From NCBI RefSeq assembly GCF_022814865.1, contig NZ_JAKVRD010000005.1:62001-126000 (forward strand): a stretch of DNA of 64,000 bases. Reading direction: 5' to 3'. The DNA comes from Shimia aestuarii (GTDB taxonomy: Bacteria; Pseudomonadota; Alphaproteobacteria; Rhodobacterales; Rhodobacteraceae). This document shows, piece after piece, positions 45,688 to 54,959 of this stretch (positions are counted from its first letter, which is position 1; every line of letters begins with the position of its first letter). The notes beneath the pieces were generated by a model. That model had not been told where the DNA came from. It made no database searches and was given only the letters and a program-made list of their open reading frames with translations. A program made the translations under genes and the position numbers.

Positions 45688-46899
45688 ATGACCAAGCAAG
45701 ATACCCGTCTCCCCGTCACCGTCCTTTCCGGCTTTCTAGGGGCCGGGAAAACCACATTGCTCAACCGTGTCCTCAACAACCGCGAAGGCCGCCGCGTGGC
45801 TGTGATCGTCAACGATATGTCCGAGGTAAACATCGACGCCGATCTCGTGCGTGAGGGGGCCGGGCTATCGCGATCCGAAGAGAAACTGGTCGAGATGTCC
45901 AACGGCTGCATCTGCTGCACCCTGCGCGATGATCTTCTCAAGGAAGTGCGCCGGTTGTCCGAAGAAGGCCGGTTTGACTACCTACTGATCGAATCGACCG
46001 GCATCTCCGAACCTCTGCCCGTGGCTGCCACCTTCGATTTCCGCGACGAACTCGGCGAAAGCCTCTCCGATGTGGCGCGGCTGGACACAATGGTAACCGT
46101 CGTCGACGCAGTGAACCTGTTGAAGGACTTCTCGAGCCACGATTTCCTCGCTGACCGTGGCGAAAGCCTCGGTGAAGGAGATGACCGCAGCCTTGTCAGC
46201 CTGTTGACCGAACAGATCGAATTCGCCGATGTGGTGATCCTCAACAAGACGGCCGATGCCGGGGCCGAGCGCACCGACGCGGCGCTAAAGATCATCCGTG
46301 CGCTCAATGCGGACGCAAAAATCATTCAGACAAACCATTCCGATGTGCCCGCTGGCGCGATCCTCGACACCGGGCTCTTCGACTTCGACAAGGCGCATGA
46401 GCATCCGATGTGGGCGCAAGAGCTCTATGGTTTCGCCAACCACACACCCGAAGACGAGGAATACGGGATCACCTCCTTCGTCTATCACGCACGCGCACCG
46501 TTCGATCCCGCCAAGGTCCATGCGGTGCTTGCGGGCGACCTGCCCGGAGTGATCCGCGCCAAGGGTCATTTCTGGATCGCCACACGCCCGGAATGGGCTG
46601 CCGAGTATAGCCTAGCTGGTGCTCTGTCATCGGTGACGCCGCTCGGGCGCTGGTGGGCTTCGGTGCCACAAGAACACCTGCCCGCCCACCCCGAGGCCCA
46701 AGCGGAAATCGCCCGCAACTGGGTTGAGCCTTGGGGGGACCGTCGCCAAGAGATTGTCTTCATTGGCGTTGACCTCGACCGCGAGGCCATCTGCGCCAAG
46801 TTGAATGCGGCACTGGTCGACGGGGAGGACTTTGCGCCTGACACATGGAAGACACTGGCAGATCCCTTCCCACAATGGGGGGCCCGCCGGGTTGCTTGA
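45688..46899 (+). CDS. COG0523 (CobW/ZigA-type) zinc metallochaperone GTPase
   Basis: A 403-aa G3E-family GTPase. Walker A is G-F-L-G-A-G-K-T (15-22), the metal-binding C-x-C-C motif is at 74-77 (C-I-C-C), E-S-T-G-I-S-E-P follows the Walker B region, and N-K-T-A-D is the guanine-specificity motif. The C-terminal CobW_C domain includes G-H-F-W-I-A-T-R. Such proteins deliver zinc to enzymes when zinc is scarce. A Zur-like box upstream makes this the zinc-starvation-induced type. It converges on the second COG0523 gene. Confidence 0.9.
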   Translation: MTKQDTRLPVTVLSGFLGAGKTTLLNRVLNNREGRRVAVIVNDMSEVNIDADLVREGAGLSRSEEKLVEMSNGCICCTLRDDLLKEVRRLSEEGRFDYLLIESTGISEPLPVAATFDFRDELGESLSDVARLDTMVTVVDAVNLLKDFSSHDFLADRGESLGEGDDRSLVSLLTEQIEFADVVILNKTADAGAERTDAALKIIRALNADAKIIQTNHSDVPAGAILDTGLFDFDKAHEHPMWAQELYGFANHTPEDEEYGITSFVYHARAPFDPAKVHAVLAGDLPGVIRAKGHFWIATRPEWAAEYSLAGALSSVTPLGRWWASVPQEHLPAHPEAQAEIARNWVEPWGDRRQEIVFIGVDLDREAICAKLNAALVDGEDFAPDTWKTLADPFPQWGARRVA

Positions 46900-46911
46900 T
46901 CGCACCACCGT

Positions 46912-46954
46912 CTGAGCGCTCCTGCGCTGCCATTCGCAGCGCAGGAGCGCTCAG
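46912..46954. terminator. 19-bp perfect hairpin between convergent COG0523 genes
   Basis: Arms 46912-46930 and 46936-46954 are perfect complements around the 5-base loop CATTC. The stem overlaps the stop codon of the leftward gene and lies 13 bases after the rightward one. There is no T-run, so it may act as a bidirectional block or RNA stabiliser rather than a classical terminator. Confidence 0.7.
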
Positions 46955-47868
46955 TGATCTGAAAGGACCAACTCTTGATCAAGACGGCGGCGTACGGCCT
47001 CGGGATCAAACCGGTTCGCCTCGCCGATCAAAACGAGCGTGCATCCCTCTTGCTCCCGCGCCGCGGGAGCAAGGCTCGCCCGACGCCCCACGAGTTGAAA
47101 CAAAACGCTTTCGCCCGGCTTCTCGCGGAAGGTCAGAAAGCCTTTCGCGCGAAGCAACTCGCCGGACAACGTGCCGATGATCCGTTGAAACCGGGGCATG
47201 GACACCGCTCCCTTGTATGACCATTCAAGGGTGGTAAAGCGTCCGCTATCGATCACAGGTCGCGCCGCATTCGCCGTGCGTGTGGTCCCGCGCCCGATCA
47301 AGTCACGCACCGCAAGCGTCGAACCGTCCTGCCCGAACACCGCCGCCTTGCCCATCGCGCCAAGGCGGGCTGTCAAAGAGGCCACCCGGTCATCCCCTCG
47401 CGGAACTTTCGAAAGCTGCACGATATCTGCACTTGCGATCTGCGCTTGCCAAAGCGCGTCCTTCCAACGGTCCGGCGTCGCCAAAAGGTCCTCGGCATCG
47501 GCCAGACAAAGGATTGTATCTAGTGTCACCGCCTGCCAGAGCACCGGGTCCATGAGCCCCGACACGATCCCCTGCGGGTCTGCAATACCGCTGGCTTCGA
47601 TCACGATCAGGTCGGGCGCCGACTCGCGCAAGACCTGCCGCAGAGTCCGCAGCAGATCCCCCTGCAGGGAACAACAAATGCACCCGTTCTTGAGGCCAAT
47701 CACATCTTCTGTCGCGGTCTCGAGAAGCGCGGCATCAATGTTGATACTGCCGAAATCGTTGACGATCGCGGCAATACGCATCCCGTCGGAGTCCTTTAGG
47801 ATATCGTTGATAAAGCTCGTCTTTCCGGCGCCGAGAAACCCGGTGACCAGCAGGATCGGAACTCTCAT
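46951..47868 (-). CDS. COG0523 GTPase, operon-linked metallochaperone
   Basis: A 305-aa G3E GTPase, shorter than its neighbour. Walker A G-F-L-G-A-G-K-T is at 10-17 and the C-x-C-C motif at 63-66; E-A-S-G-I-A-D-P follows. The canonical N-K-x-D guanine motif is replaced by V-Q-L-S-K-V in the matching region, so base specificity may differ. The ATG overlaps the amidohydrolase stop (ATGA), making it the last gene of a seven-gene operon that encodes two probable metalloenzymes. I infer that it loads metal into one of them. Confidence 0.87.
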   Translation of the reverse strand: MRVPILLVTGFLGAGKTSFINDILKDSDGMRIAAIVNDFGSINIDAALLETATEDVIGLKNGCICCSLQGDLLRTLRQVLRESAPDLIVIEASGIADPQGIVSGLMDPVLWQAVTLDTILCLADAEDLLATPDRWKDALWQAQIASADIVQLSKVPRGDDRVASLTARLGAMGKAAVFGQDGSTLAVRDLIGRGTTRTANAARPVIDSGRFTTLEWSYKGAVSMPRFQRIIGTLSGELLRAKGFLTFREKPGESVLFQLVGRRASLAPAAREQEGCTLVLIGEANRFDPEAVRRRLDQELVLSDH

Positions 47869-49358
47869 CCCTGTGGGCAACGGATCGGCTGACCTGGCGC
47901 GGCGTCAGTGTCGAGAACACCATCCACAATCACGCTCGTACCTGCCACGATCAGATGTGCGACGCCTTCAGACGCGCGGTTCATATCGGTGAAGGTTGCC
48001 CGGTCTGTGACGGTTTCAGGGTCGAAGATCGTGATATCCGCGTCGAACCCTTCGCGTAGCCGCCCCTTCTGTGCGATTTGTGGCGCGCAACGTTCGATGA
48101 CACGTGCCGGGTAGAGCGTGCATTTCGCGATCGCTTCCACAAGAGGCATGGTCTCGCGCTCGCGCATGTATTCACGCAGGAACCGGGTAAAGGTCCCCGA
48201 AGACCGCGGATGCGCCGAAACCTCCGGTGGCAAGGGCCAATCGTTGCCATCATAGATCGACCCATCCGGCCGCACCCAGGGCATCGCGTCCGATGCGATA
48301 GACGCGCCCGGATAGGTCACCGACGCGTCGAGCATGCGGCGATGCTCTGCATCTGCTTCCACATCAAGATAGTGCCACATCACAAGATCACTCGGGTCTT
48401 CATGCGCCGCGCTCAATAGATCATCGCGGTCGGCGAAACGGTGGTGGTTCTTGACCAACTCAATTGCGTTATAGGGGCTGCCTGTCCGTTTGGTGAACTC
48501 TGGATCGGCAAAGAACCCTGCCCCGACGACGGTTGATCCCGTGCCATATGGGTAGGCCTCGGTTGTGACCGGCAAGCCCTGCGACTGCGCTTTGGCAATC
48601 ACCTCGACCACCCGGTCGATATCCTGAAGGCTGGTCGAGTTGAGATGGCAGATATGCATATGCGCACCGGTCGCTCCGGCAAGTCCGATCAATCGAATAT
48701 AGGCATCGACAGAGCTCTTCGGGTCGATATTCGCCATATAGGCGATGTGGGTATAGGTCGGGCGGTCAAACTCGGCTGCCAGATCACAGATCAGCGATAG
48801 CTCTTTCATCCCGGCACCGGGGAGATAGCCATTCGGCATCCCGATCCCGATCGCACCTTCCTCAAGAGCCTGCCGGGTGATCTCAACGATCTCATCTGTC
48901 TGTTGCGGCGTCGCGGCGTCCGTCGTCCAGCGCAGGTCGTTCGACGCAGCCATGTGATCAATCGGGTTCTTGGTGCCATCTGGGGTAAATCCACCAAAGG
49001 CCGCACGACGGGCAAACCCCCAAGCTGCGGCCGTGCCATAATGCAAAGCGCGCGGCACGGTCGCCTGATGCGCGTACCACTCCCCTACCGGCAAAGAGCC
49101 GACCTCAAGCTCAAGCGCGGTGGTCACCCCATCAAACGCCTGCATCCGGTCCGCCGCAACCGACTGGCCATGCGCATGGATATCAATAAAGCCGGGAGAC
49201 ACCGCAAGGCCCGTCGCGTCGATCTCACGCGTCGCAGGTCCAAGCTCTGTGCCGACCGCCGCGATGATACCATCCGACACCGCCACATCACAGATTTCGT
49301 CAAACCCGGTCTCTGGGTCGATCACACGTCCATTCCGGATCAAAAGATCATGGGTCAT
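47865..49358 (-). CDS. N-acyl-D-amino-acid deacylase-like amidohydrolase
   Basis: A 497-aa amidohydrolase superfamily enzyme. The N-terminal strand domain (D-L-L-I-R-N-G-R-V-I-D-P) leads into the metal motif I-D-I-H-A-H-G-Q, with later His in T-H-I-A-Y and H-I-C-H-L-N-S-T and the Asp in I-A-S-D-A-M-P-W. This is the D-aminoacylase/dihydroorotase-like layout, hydrolysing an N-acyl or cyclic amide with a zinc-containing site. It overlaps both operon neighbours by 4 bases. The neighbouring D-amino-acid dehydrogenase-like gene supports an N-acyl-D-amino acid as substrate. Confidence 0.85.
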   Translation of the reverse strand: MTHDLLIRNGRVIDPETGFDEICDVAVSDGIIAAVGTELGPATREIDATGLAVSPGFIDIHAHGQSVAADRMQAFDGVTTALELEVGSLPVGEWYAHQATVPRALHYGTAAAWGFARRAAFGGFTPDGTKNPIDHMAASNDLRWTTDAATPQQTDEIVEITRQALEEGAIGIGMPNGYLPGAGMKELSLICDLAAEFDRPTYTHIAYMANIDPKSSVDAYIRLIGLAGATGAHMHICHLNSTSLQDIDRVVEVIAKAQSQGLPVTTEAYPYGTGSTVVGAGFFADPEFTKRTGSPYNAIELVKNHHRFADRDDLLSAAHEDPSDLVMWHYLDVEADAEHRRMLDASVTYPGASIASDAMPWVRPDGSIYDGNDWPLPPEVSAHPRSSGTFTRFLREYMRERETMPLVEAIAKCTLYPARVIERCAPQIAQKGRLREGFDADITIFDPETVTDRATFTDMNRASEGVAHLIVAGTSVIVDGVLDTDAAPGQPIRCPQG

Positions 49359-50818
49359 TGCTGTATCTCTCCTGCAAAAGGGTCTTCCGTCTTCGGCCAG
49401 AACCTGTCGTCTCGCTTGGTATAGGGGATAATCGTATAGTCAGGCGGGATCGCGCCCGGCGTCGCAAGGTGGATCACTTCCGCAGCAATTGGCGCAAAAC
49501 CATCGTAGAAATGCTGCGACGATTTCACGACGATGATCTTCATCTTCGCAAGATCCAGTCCGAGGCTCTCGAAGGCTTCGGGATGGAAACATTGGGTCCG
49601 CCGCGTGTTGACGATGAGATGCACCCCGTCCGCTTCGAGCCAAACAGCCTCGCCCATCCCCATCTCGGCTGTACCAAGGTGTTGCACCGCATTCGTTGAA
49701 ACGCCCCGCACCGTCACCGTGAGATCGACCGGATCGCCCGACATTGGACCGATTTTGCCACCGATCCGAACGGGCATGACCGCCCCAACGCCTGCATCCA
49801 TGCACATTGCAACAAGGACGGGATCCCAGAAAATGCCAAAGGCGATATCGCGCAAACCGCGCTGGAGCGCCGCCTGCAAGACAAAGGTTGAATCCGAAGG
49901 CGCGCCGCCGCCCGCATTGTCCGCGAAATCCGCAAGCACAACGGGATGGGCCGTGGCCGACACAGCGCGATCAAGCCCCTCCTCGAGCCCCGGAAAACTG
50001 CGCAATTCGTGGCGCATCTCCCAAAGTTCCTGACCGAGGGCGCGAGCGCGCTCAAAAGCCAGCTCGGGGTCGCCATCGGAAATGACCAGCGTCCGGGTGC
50101 CGACCCGCGGGCTATCTCCCCAAGGGAATCCATGGGCAAGCGAAACAGACAGGATCCCCCCCTGTCCTTCCATCGCCGACATACGATCCACATATCCCCG
50201 CACCGGTTCGAACGGGGTGTGATACATCGCCATCATCCGACAATCGTAGTCCCGCATGACGGGCTGTGTCTTCCCTTCCGCCGCATCGGCACAGAGACGA
50301 AACAGGTCTTCGGCTCGCTCGGTAATGTCGATATGGGGGTATTCCTTGTAACAGACGATCGCCGTCGCCGCCTGCATCATCTCGTCGGTCAGATGGCAAT
50401 GCGGATCGATCTCAAGTCCGATGGTCGCATCCGGGCCAACAATCGCCCGTGCACGTTGCAACATGTCACCTTCGCAATCGTCATAGCCTTCGGCGATCAT
50501 CGCGCCATGCATCGACAAGAGGACGACATCGACTGGCATCGCCGCCTCGAGATCACCGAGGATATCGTCGCGCATCGCCTCGTAGACAGAACGCACCGTT
50601 GGCCCTGCGGGTTGCGCATAGGTCGCCAGCCCTTCGACAACCTCCCAGCCCTTCGCCTCGGCCATGCGGCGCCACGCAGTCACCGCCGTGGCGTAAAGAC
50701 CGGCCTCACCTGTCGAGGCGGTCTTCGAGTATAGGTGTTCGCGAAACCCGCTCCACCCGGTGGGGATCGGCGAGAAGGAATTGGATTCCGTGGCAAGCGA
50801 GGCCATGAACATTTTCAT
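49355..50818 (-). CDS. M81 family metallopeptidase (MlrC-like)
   Basis: A 487-aa protein of the MlrC/M81 family, zinc peptidases named for linearised microcystin breakdown. Visible marks are the start L-A-T-E-S-N-S-F-S-P, the M-H-G-A-M-I-A-E-G-Y-D-D-C-E-G-D segment, the E-I-D-P-H-C-H-L-T motif and the D-N-A-G-G-G-A-P-S-D-S-T block. Most bacterial members have unknown amide substrates; no microcystin link is implied. Overlaps genes on both sides by 4 bases. Confidence 0.9.
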   Translation of the reverse strand: MKMFMASLATESNSFSPIPTGWSGFREHLYSKTASTGEAGLYATAVTAWRRMAEAKGWEVVEGLATYAQPAGPTVRSVYEAMRDDILGDLEAAMPVDVVLLSMHGAMIAEGYDDCEGDMLQRARAIVGPDATIGLEIDPHCHLTDEMMQAATAIVCYKEYPHIDITERAEDLFRLCADAAEGKTQPVMRDYDCRMMAMYHTPFEPVRGYVDRMSAMEGQGGILSVSLAHGFPWGDSPRVGTRTLVISDGDPELAFERARALGQELWEMRHELRSFPGLEEGLDRAVSATAHPVVLADFADNAGGGAPSDSTFVLQAALQRGLRDIAFGIFWDPVLVAMCMDAGVGAVMPVRIGGKIGPMSGDPVDLTVTVRGVSTNAVQHLGTAEMGMGEAVWLEADGVHLIVNTRRTQCFHPEAFESLGLDLAKMKIIVVKSSQHFYDGFAPIAAEVIHLATPGAIPPDYTIIPYTKRDDRFWPKTEDPFAGEIQQ

Positions 50819-51387
50819 GCGACAACGTCCGTATCTGGGTCCGCCTCAGAGGCTCCGGCAGGCGCTTCTCTTGGCAAGGCCAGCCGAGCGATATCCGCGA
50901 ACACGTGAATGATGATGAAACTAAAGGCGATCGGGATGGCGATTCCGAAAACAAGCATCGGCACATCCATCGTCTCCGCCTGCCGCCCGGCAAGCCGCGC
51001 AATGTAGCCCCTCGCCGGGTTCATGCCCGCGCCGAAGATACAAAACCACAAGGTCACCGAAACAAAGATCAGAACGCCCACGCTTCGGATCAGCGTCGTC
51101 AAGACACCGAGCGGCCCGCGCAGCAACAAAGCCTCAGGAAAAAGCGTCGGGTCGGCTTTGAACCGGAACGCGCAGGACGCCCCCATAAGACCGCCCCAGA
51201 CCATCGAGAACCGGGCGAGCTCTTCTGTCCACGCGGGCGGTTGAGCAAGGACATAGCGGGCGATGACCTGCCACGACGCCGCCATCAACATGACGAGCAC
51301 CGCCAACACCGCGACGACAAGTCCGACGCGGTTGAGCTGGACCGAAAGACGGTCCAACCCCTGTGCTATGCGACGCGCGGTGCTCAC
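50815..51387 (-). CDS. dctQ: TRAP transporter small permease (DctQ)
   Basis: A 190-aa membrane protein with four hydrophobic helices. W-Q-V-I-A-R-Y-V-L and P-P-A-W-T-E-E-L-A-R-F are the DctQ signature between helices 1 and 2. It joins the DctM subunit in the inner membrane. Start overlaps the end of the DctP gene. Confidence 0.92.
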   Translation of the reverse strand: MSTARRIAQGLDRLSVQLNRVGLVVAVLAVLVMLMAASWQVIARYVLAQPPAWTEELARFSMVWGGLMGASCAFRFKADPTLFPEALLLRGPLGVLTTLIRSVGVLIFVSVTLWFCIFGAGMNPARGYIARLAGRQAETMDVPMLVFGIAIPIAFSFIIIHVFADIARLALPREAPAGASEADPDTDVVA

Positions 51388-52355
51388 CGGCCGACCGCGC
51401 TTTTCCAGGCCTCGAAGGCACCTTCCGGCATCTCCACCGCCTCATAGAGCGGCTGCGACGCCTCGCGGAACTTCGCCCGCTCTTCATCGGTCAGGCGGAT
51501 CACCTCGATGCCGGCCTCTTCGAGATCGGTGAAGACCTGTTCGCGCTGCTTGACGAAAGCACGGTTGGCGTCATGGGCTTTCTGCGCCGCCTCGTCGACG
51601 ATCGCGCGTTCTTCGTCGCTCAAGCCCTGATACCAGTCCTCCGACGCAATCGCGATCCGCACTGAGGCCGAAGTCTTCACGTCGGTGAAGTAGTTGATGA
51701 ACGAGGTGTGACCATAGACGAGCGGCACAAAGGGCGGGTTGATATAGCCTTCTGCGACCCCGGTCTGAAGCGCGTTCGGCACCTCGGACCATGACACGAT
51801 CGTGCCTTTCGCGCCCCAGGCTTCAAAGGTCTGGATCTGAAGTTCGTCCAAAGCGCGCATCCGCAACTTCGAGAAGTCGTCAAAGCTCCGGACTGCTGAT
51901 TTGGTGGTGAAGATCCCGGAAGGCTGACCAAGGTAGACCAGGTCAAGAACCCGCACACCATGTGGTGTCGTGCCGGCGTTGATCCGCGCGAGCATACCGC
52001 CTTTGTCGAGCGCCATGTCGAGTTCGTCGCCATCCTTGAAGAAGAACGGCATCATGCTGCCAAAGATCGTGCCGTCAAGCTGACCGGCTGACTTCGCATC
52101 CGACATCGAGATCTCGAGAAGCCCAGTGCTCACCTGGTCAAGGCGCTCGGCCTCTTCGCCAAGCGAGTTGCGCTCGTATTCGACGGCGCTCATGCCGTTG
52201 GCATTGAGATGTTCGCCAAAGGTGTGGGCCCAGACATAGGTGCCCGACTGTTCGAGGTCCGGCGGGCCGTCCAGCGCGATCTTGACTTCTGCCTGCGCTG
52301 GCAGGGCCAACATGATGGCCGCGGCCGACGCCGCAATATACGTCTTGATGTTCAT
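51384..52355 (-). CDS. dctP: TRAP transporter substrate-binding protein (DctP)
   Basis: A 323-aa periplasmic binding protein with a Sec signal peptide cleaved after A-Q-A (about residue 22). The family Arg that usually binds a ligand carboxylate lies in L-R-M-R-A-L-D-E-L, followed by the W-S-E-V-P-N-A-L-Q-T-G-V-A-E-G block. The ligand is expected to be a carboxylate; the operon suggests an acylated or D-amino acid. It is separated from dctM by 27 bases, the widest gap in the operon. Confidence 0.92.
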   Translation of the reverse strand: MNIKTYIAASAAAIMLALPAQAEVKIALDGPPDLEQSGTYVWAHTFGEHLNANGMSAVEYERNSLGEEAERLDQVSTGLLEISMSDAKSAGQLDGTIFGSMMPFFFKDGDELDMALDKGGMLARINAGTTPHGVRVLDLVYLGQPSGIFTTKSAVRSFDDFSKLRMRALDELQIQTFEAWGAKGTIVSWSEVPNALQTGVAEGYINPPFVPLVYGHTSFINYFTDVKTSASVRIAIASEDWYQGLSDEERAIVDEAAQKAHDANRAFVKQREQVFTDLEEAGIEVIRLTDEERAKFREASQPLYEAVEMPEGAFEAWKSAVGR

Positions 52356-52382
52356 AGTTTTCTTCCTCTCCGTTGTATTTTT

Positions 52383-53666
52383 CTAGTGCCAAAGCCCCAT
52401 CATGCGCGGAAGGGCGAGGCTGATCTCTGGCACTGCCACGAGCAGGCCCAGAACCACGATTTCCGCCAAAACAAAGGGGATGATTTTCCGCGCGAGATCC
52501 CAGTATCGGACCCCGGTCACGGTCGAAACGATCAGCAGGCACCCACCCAGAGGCGGCGACACAAGGCCGATCGAAAGGTTGAAACAAATCACGATGCCGA
52601 GGTGTACCGGGTCGGCCCCGTTCGCCAACGCGACAGGCGCAAGAAGCGGCACGAGAAGCGCCAACGCAACGGTCACGTCAAGCACCATCCCCGCGATAAT
52701 GAACAGGACGTTCATCACTAGGAGATAGCCCACCGGGCCAAGCCCCATCCGCTCCACCAGCGCGGCAAGTGCCTGCGGAATACGTTCGAGCGCGGCAAGA
52801 TGGCCAAAGGCCGCGACCGCGCACAGGATCATAAAGATTGACCCAGTCAGCACAGCCGTGCGCGACAACGCCTGCCAGAAGTCCGCCCGGTTCAGGCCCT
52901 CATAGAACCACGCCACTGCTGTCGCGGAAACAACGGCCACCGCGGCGGCCTCGGTGGGTGTCATCCATCCAAAGACAATCCCGCCCACGATGATGATCGG
53001 CAAGGACATGGCCGGCAGCGCCTTCCAGATCGCCGGCCCGATGGGCGGAGCCTCTCCCTTGGCAACTCGGGGGTGATCCTCGCGCCAGGCATACCAACCG
53101 TTGATGATGAACAACGCCATGGCCAGAACGAGACCCGGCAGGATCCCTGCCACGAAAAGCGCTGCGACCGAGGTCTGCATCAGCGCGCCATAAAAGATGA
53201 GGATGATCGAGGGCGGCACAATCGGCCCGATGATCGAAGAGGCCGCCGTGATCGCCCCAGCGTAGGCCGCGGAATATCCCCTTTCCCGCATCGCCGGGAC
53301 GAGCGTATTCGACAACGCCGCCGCATCGGCCACGGCAGAGCCGGAGATACCAGCAAAGAACACCGAGGTCATGATGTTCACATGCCCAAGCCCACCACGC
53401 AGCCGCCCAACAAGCGCCATCGACAAGTCGATCAGCGCCTTTGTGACTCCGCCTCGGTTCATCACCTCACCCGCGAGAATAAAAAGCGGCATCGCTAAAA
53501 GGGAAAAGACACTGATCTGCGAAAACACCTTCTGCGGCATGATCGCGAGATAGCGCGTCTTCTCCTGCGCCACGAAGGCAAGCATCGCCGAGCCACCGAT
53601 GACATAGGCCAGGGCCAACCCCGATGCGAGAAAGACGAAAGCTGCGGCGGGAACGAACCAAATCAT
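52383..53666 (-). CDS. dctM: TRAP transporter large permease (DctM)
   Basis: A 427-aa integral membrane protein with about twelve helices. G-I-S-G-S-A-V-A-D-A-A-A-L and G-A-I-T-A-A-S-S-I-I-G-P-I-V-P-P-S are the canonical DctM blocks, and the C-terminal N-L-S-I-G-L-V-S-P-P-L-G-G motif is present. It powers uptake with a Na+ gradient. Gene order here is M-P-Q instead of the more common P-Q-M. Confidence 0.93.
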   Translation of the reverse strand: MIWFVPAAAFVFLASGLALAYVIGGSAMLAFVAQEKTRYLAIMPQKVFSQISVFSLLAMPLFILAGEVMNRGGVTKALIDLSMALVGRLRGGLGHVNIMTSVFFAGISGSAVADAAALSNTLVPAMRERGYSAAYAGAITAASSIIGPIVPPSIILIFYGALMQTSVAALFVAGILPGLVLAMALFIINGWYAWREDHPRVAKGEAPPIGPAIWKALPAMSLPIIIVGGIVFGWMTPTEAAAVAVVSATAVAWFYEGLNRADFWQALSRTAVLTGSIFMILCAVAAFGHLAALERIPQALAALVERMGLGPVGYLLVMNVLFIIAGMVLDVTVALALLVPLLAPVALANGADPVHLGIVICFNLSIGLVSPPLGGCLLIVSTVTGVRYWDLARKIIPFVLAEIVVLGLLVAVPEISLALPRMMGLWH

Positions 53667-54808
53667 GCTGCCACCTCAAGACGCTCGGGTGACACGCTTG
53701 CAGGGTCGAACCCGGTCTCCATGACCCGCGCTGGCATCTCTCGTTTCTGGATCGCTGCCGCTGCGTATTGCGCCAAGCCAGGCGCAGATTGAATACCGTA
53801 CCCCCCCTGCCCCGCGAGCCAGAAGAACCCCTGCGCCACGTCTGAATACCCAACCACAGGCACCCCGTCGGGCACAAAGCTGCGCAATCCGGACCAGCTG
53901 TTCTCAATCCGGCGAATATCAAGATCGAACGCCGTCATGATCCGGTCGGCACAGATCGCGATATCAAGCTCTTCTGGCTGTGCATCGCAAGGTGCCGAAG
54001 GGGTCTCATCCGCCGGGGAGATCAACAAACGCCCGGCATCCGGTTTGAGATAGAACTGCTCTTCGACATCAATGGTGATCGGCAAATCGGCCGTGGCAAT
54101 GGTCGGATGATCCGCGATCATCATCGCAGTCCTGCGCTTCGGGGTGAGTGCGATCCGTTCCGCGCCCGCCATCTGTCCGACCACATCGGCCCATGCGCCG
54201 GCCGCGTTGACAACGACCGGGGCACGCAGCGTGCCTTTCTTGGTGATCACGCACCAATCATCGCCCTCCCGCTCAAGCGCCGTAACTTCTGCGCCTGTTT
54301 CCAAAGTTCCACCCAAGGCGCGGAACTGGCGCAGGTATCCCTGATGCAAGGCGTGCACATCGATATCCTGCCCCATCTCGTCGAGCATACCATCGCTCGC
54401 ATAGTCGGGCCGCAGCATGGGCTGGTGCGCCGCAAGCTCGTCACCGCTCAGACGCTGAACCCGCGTCTCCCGCGACAAGGCCTCGGTCAGAGCCTCAAGA
54501 ACACCGCGCTGTTCGGGCCGCGCGATCATCAGAATCGGGCGTGGCGCGAAAAGAGACGTATCGGTGAAGCCTACAGGCGGGTTGCGAAAAAAGCTCTCGG
54601 AGGCACGGGTCAATTCCCGGATCGGCGTCGGACCATAGCAGGGCGCAAAAACCGCGGCGGAACGGCCCGTCGTGTGGTAGCCCGGTTGGCGCTCCATTTC
54701 GAGCATCACAACCTTTGCAGAGCCCGCCAACTCAGCCGCTACCGACGCCCCTGCAATTCCGGCACCGATCACAACGATGTCCGCCTGATTATCTTCTACC
54801 GTCGCCAT
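53663..54808 (-). CDS. D-arginine dehydrogenase-like FAD oxidoreductase (DAO family)
   Basis: A 381-aa flavoprotein. The FAD fold is I-V-V-I-G-A-G-I-A-G-A-S-V-A-A-E-L, followed by Q-P-G-Y-H-T-T-G-R-S-A-A and Y-G-P-T-P-I-R-E-L-T-R-A-S, then F-Y-L-K-P-D-A-G-R-L-L, W-S-G-L-R-S-F-V-P-D-G and G-Q-G-G-Y-G-I-Q. These blocks track Pseudomonas D-arginine dehydrogenase closely as I remember it. The expected reaction is a D-amino acid to imino/keto acid. First gene of the operon, with an AT-rich operator region before it. Confidence 0.85.
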   Translation of the reverse strand: MATVEDNQADIVVIGAGIAGASVAAELAGSAKVVMLEMERQPGYHTTGRSAAVFAPCYGPTPIRELTRASESFFRNPPVGFTDTSLFAPRPILMIARPEQRGVLEALTEALSRETRVQRLSGDELAAHQPMLRPDYASDGMLDEMGQDIDVHALHQGYLRQFRALGGTLETGAEVTALEREGDDWCVITKKGTLRAPVVVNAAGAWADVVGQMAGAERIALTPKRRTAMMIADHPTIATADLPITIDVEEQFYLKPDAGRLLISPADETPSAPCDAQPEELDIAICADRIMTAFDLDIRRIENSWSGLRSFVPDGVPVVGYSDVAQGFFWLAGQGGYGIQSAPGLAQYAAAAIQKREMPARVMETGFDPASVSPERLEVAA

Positions 54809-54865
54809 ATCTCGTCCTGTCGCTTCGCTTGCGATCAGAGTTGATGGATTCGGATTTTATTACAA

Positions 54866-54901
54866 GAAAAATTTTCCTATACGAAAATTTCTTTGATTTT
54901 C
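54866..54901. promoter_or_regulatory. AT-rich operator region between the D-amino-acid operon and the XRE-cupin gene
   Basis: Two inverted repeats lie side by side: GAAAA-A-TTTTC (54866-54876) and GAAAAT, 7 bases, ATTTTC (54883-54901). They sit in the 151-base divergent gap and share the GAAAA half-site, as expected for an HTH_XRE dimer pair. The low GC stands out from the flanking genes. Confidence 0.5.
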
Positions 54902-54959
54902 AGCTATGATACTGCCGGAAATCGTGGCAAATACCCGCGAAGCCAGCATAGGATGAAGC

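Noticed and set aside
49355-50818. Microcystin degradation gene
   Set aside because: MlrC-family membership is clear, but mlrA and mlrB are absent and most M81 proteins act in unrelated pathways.
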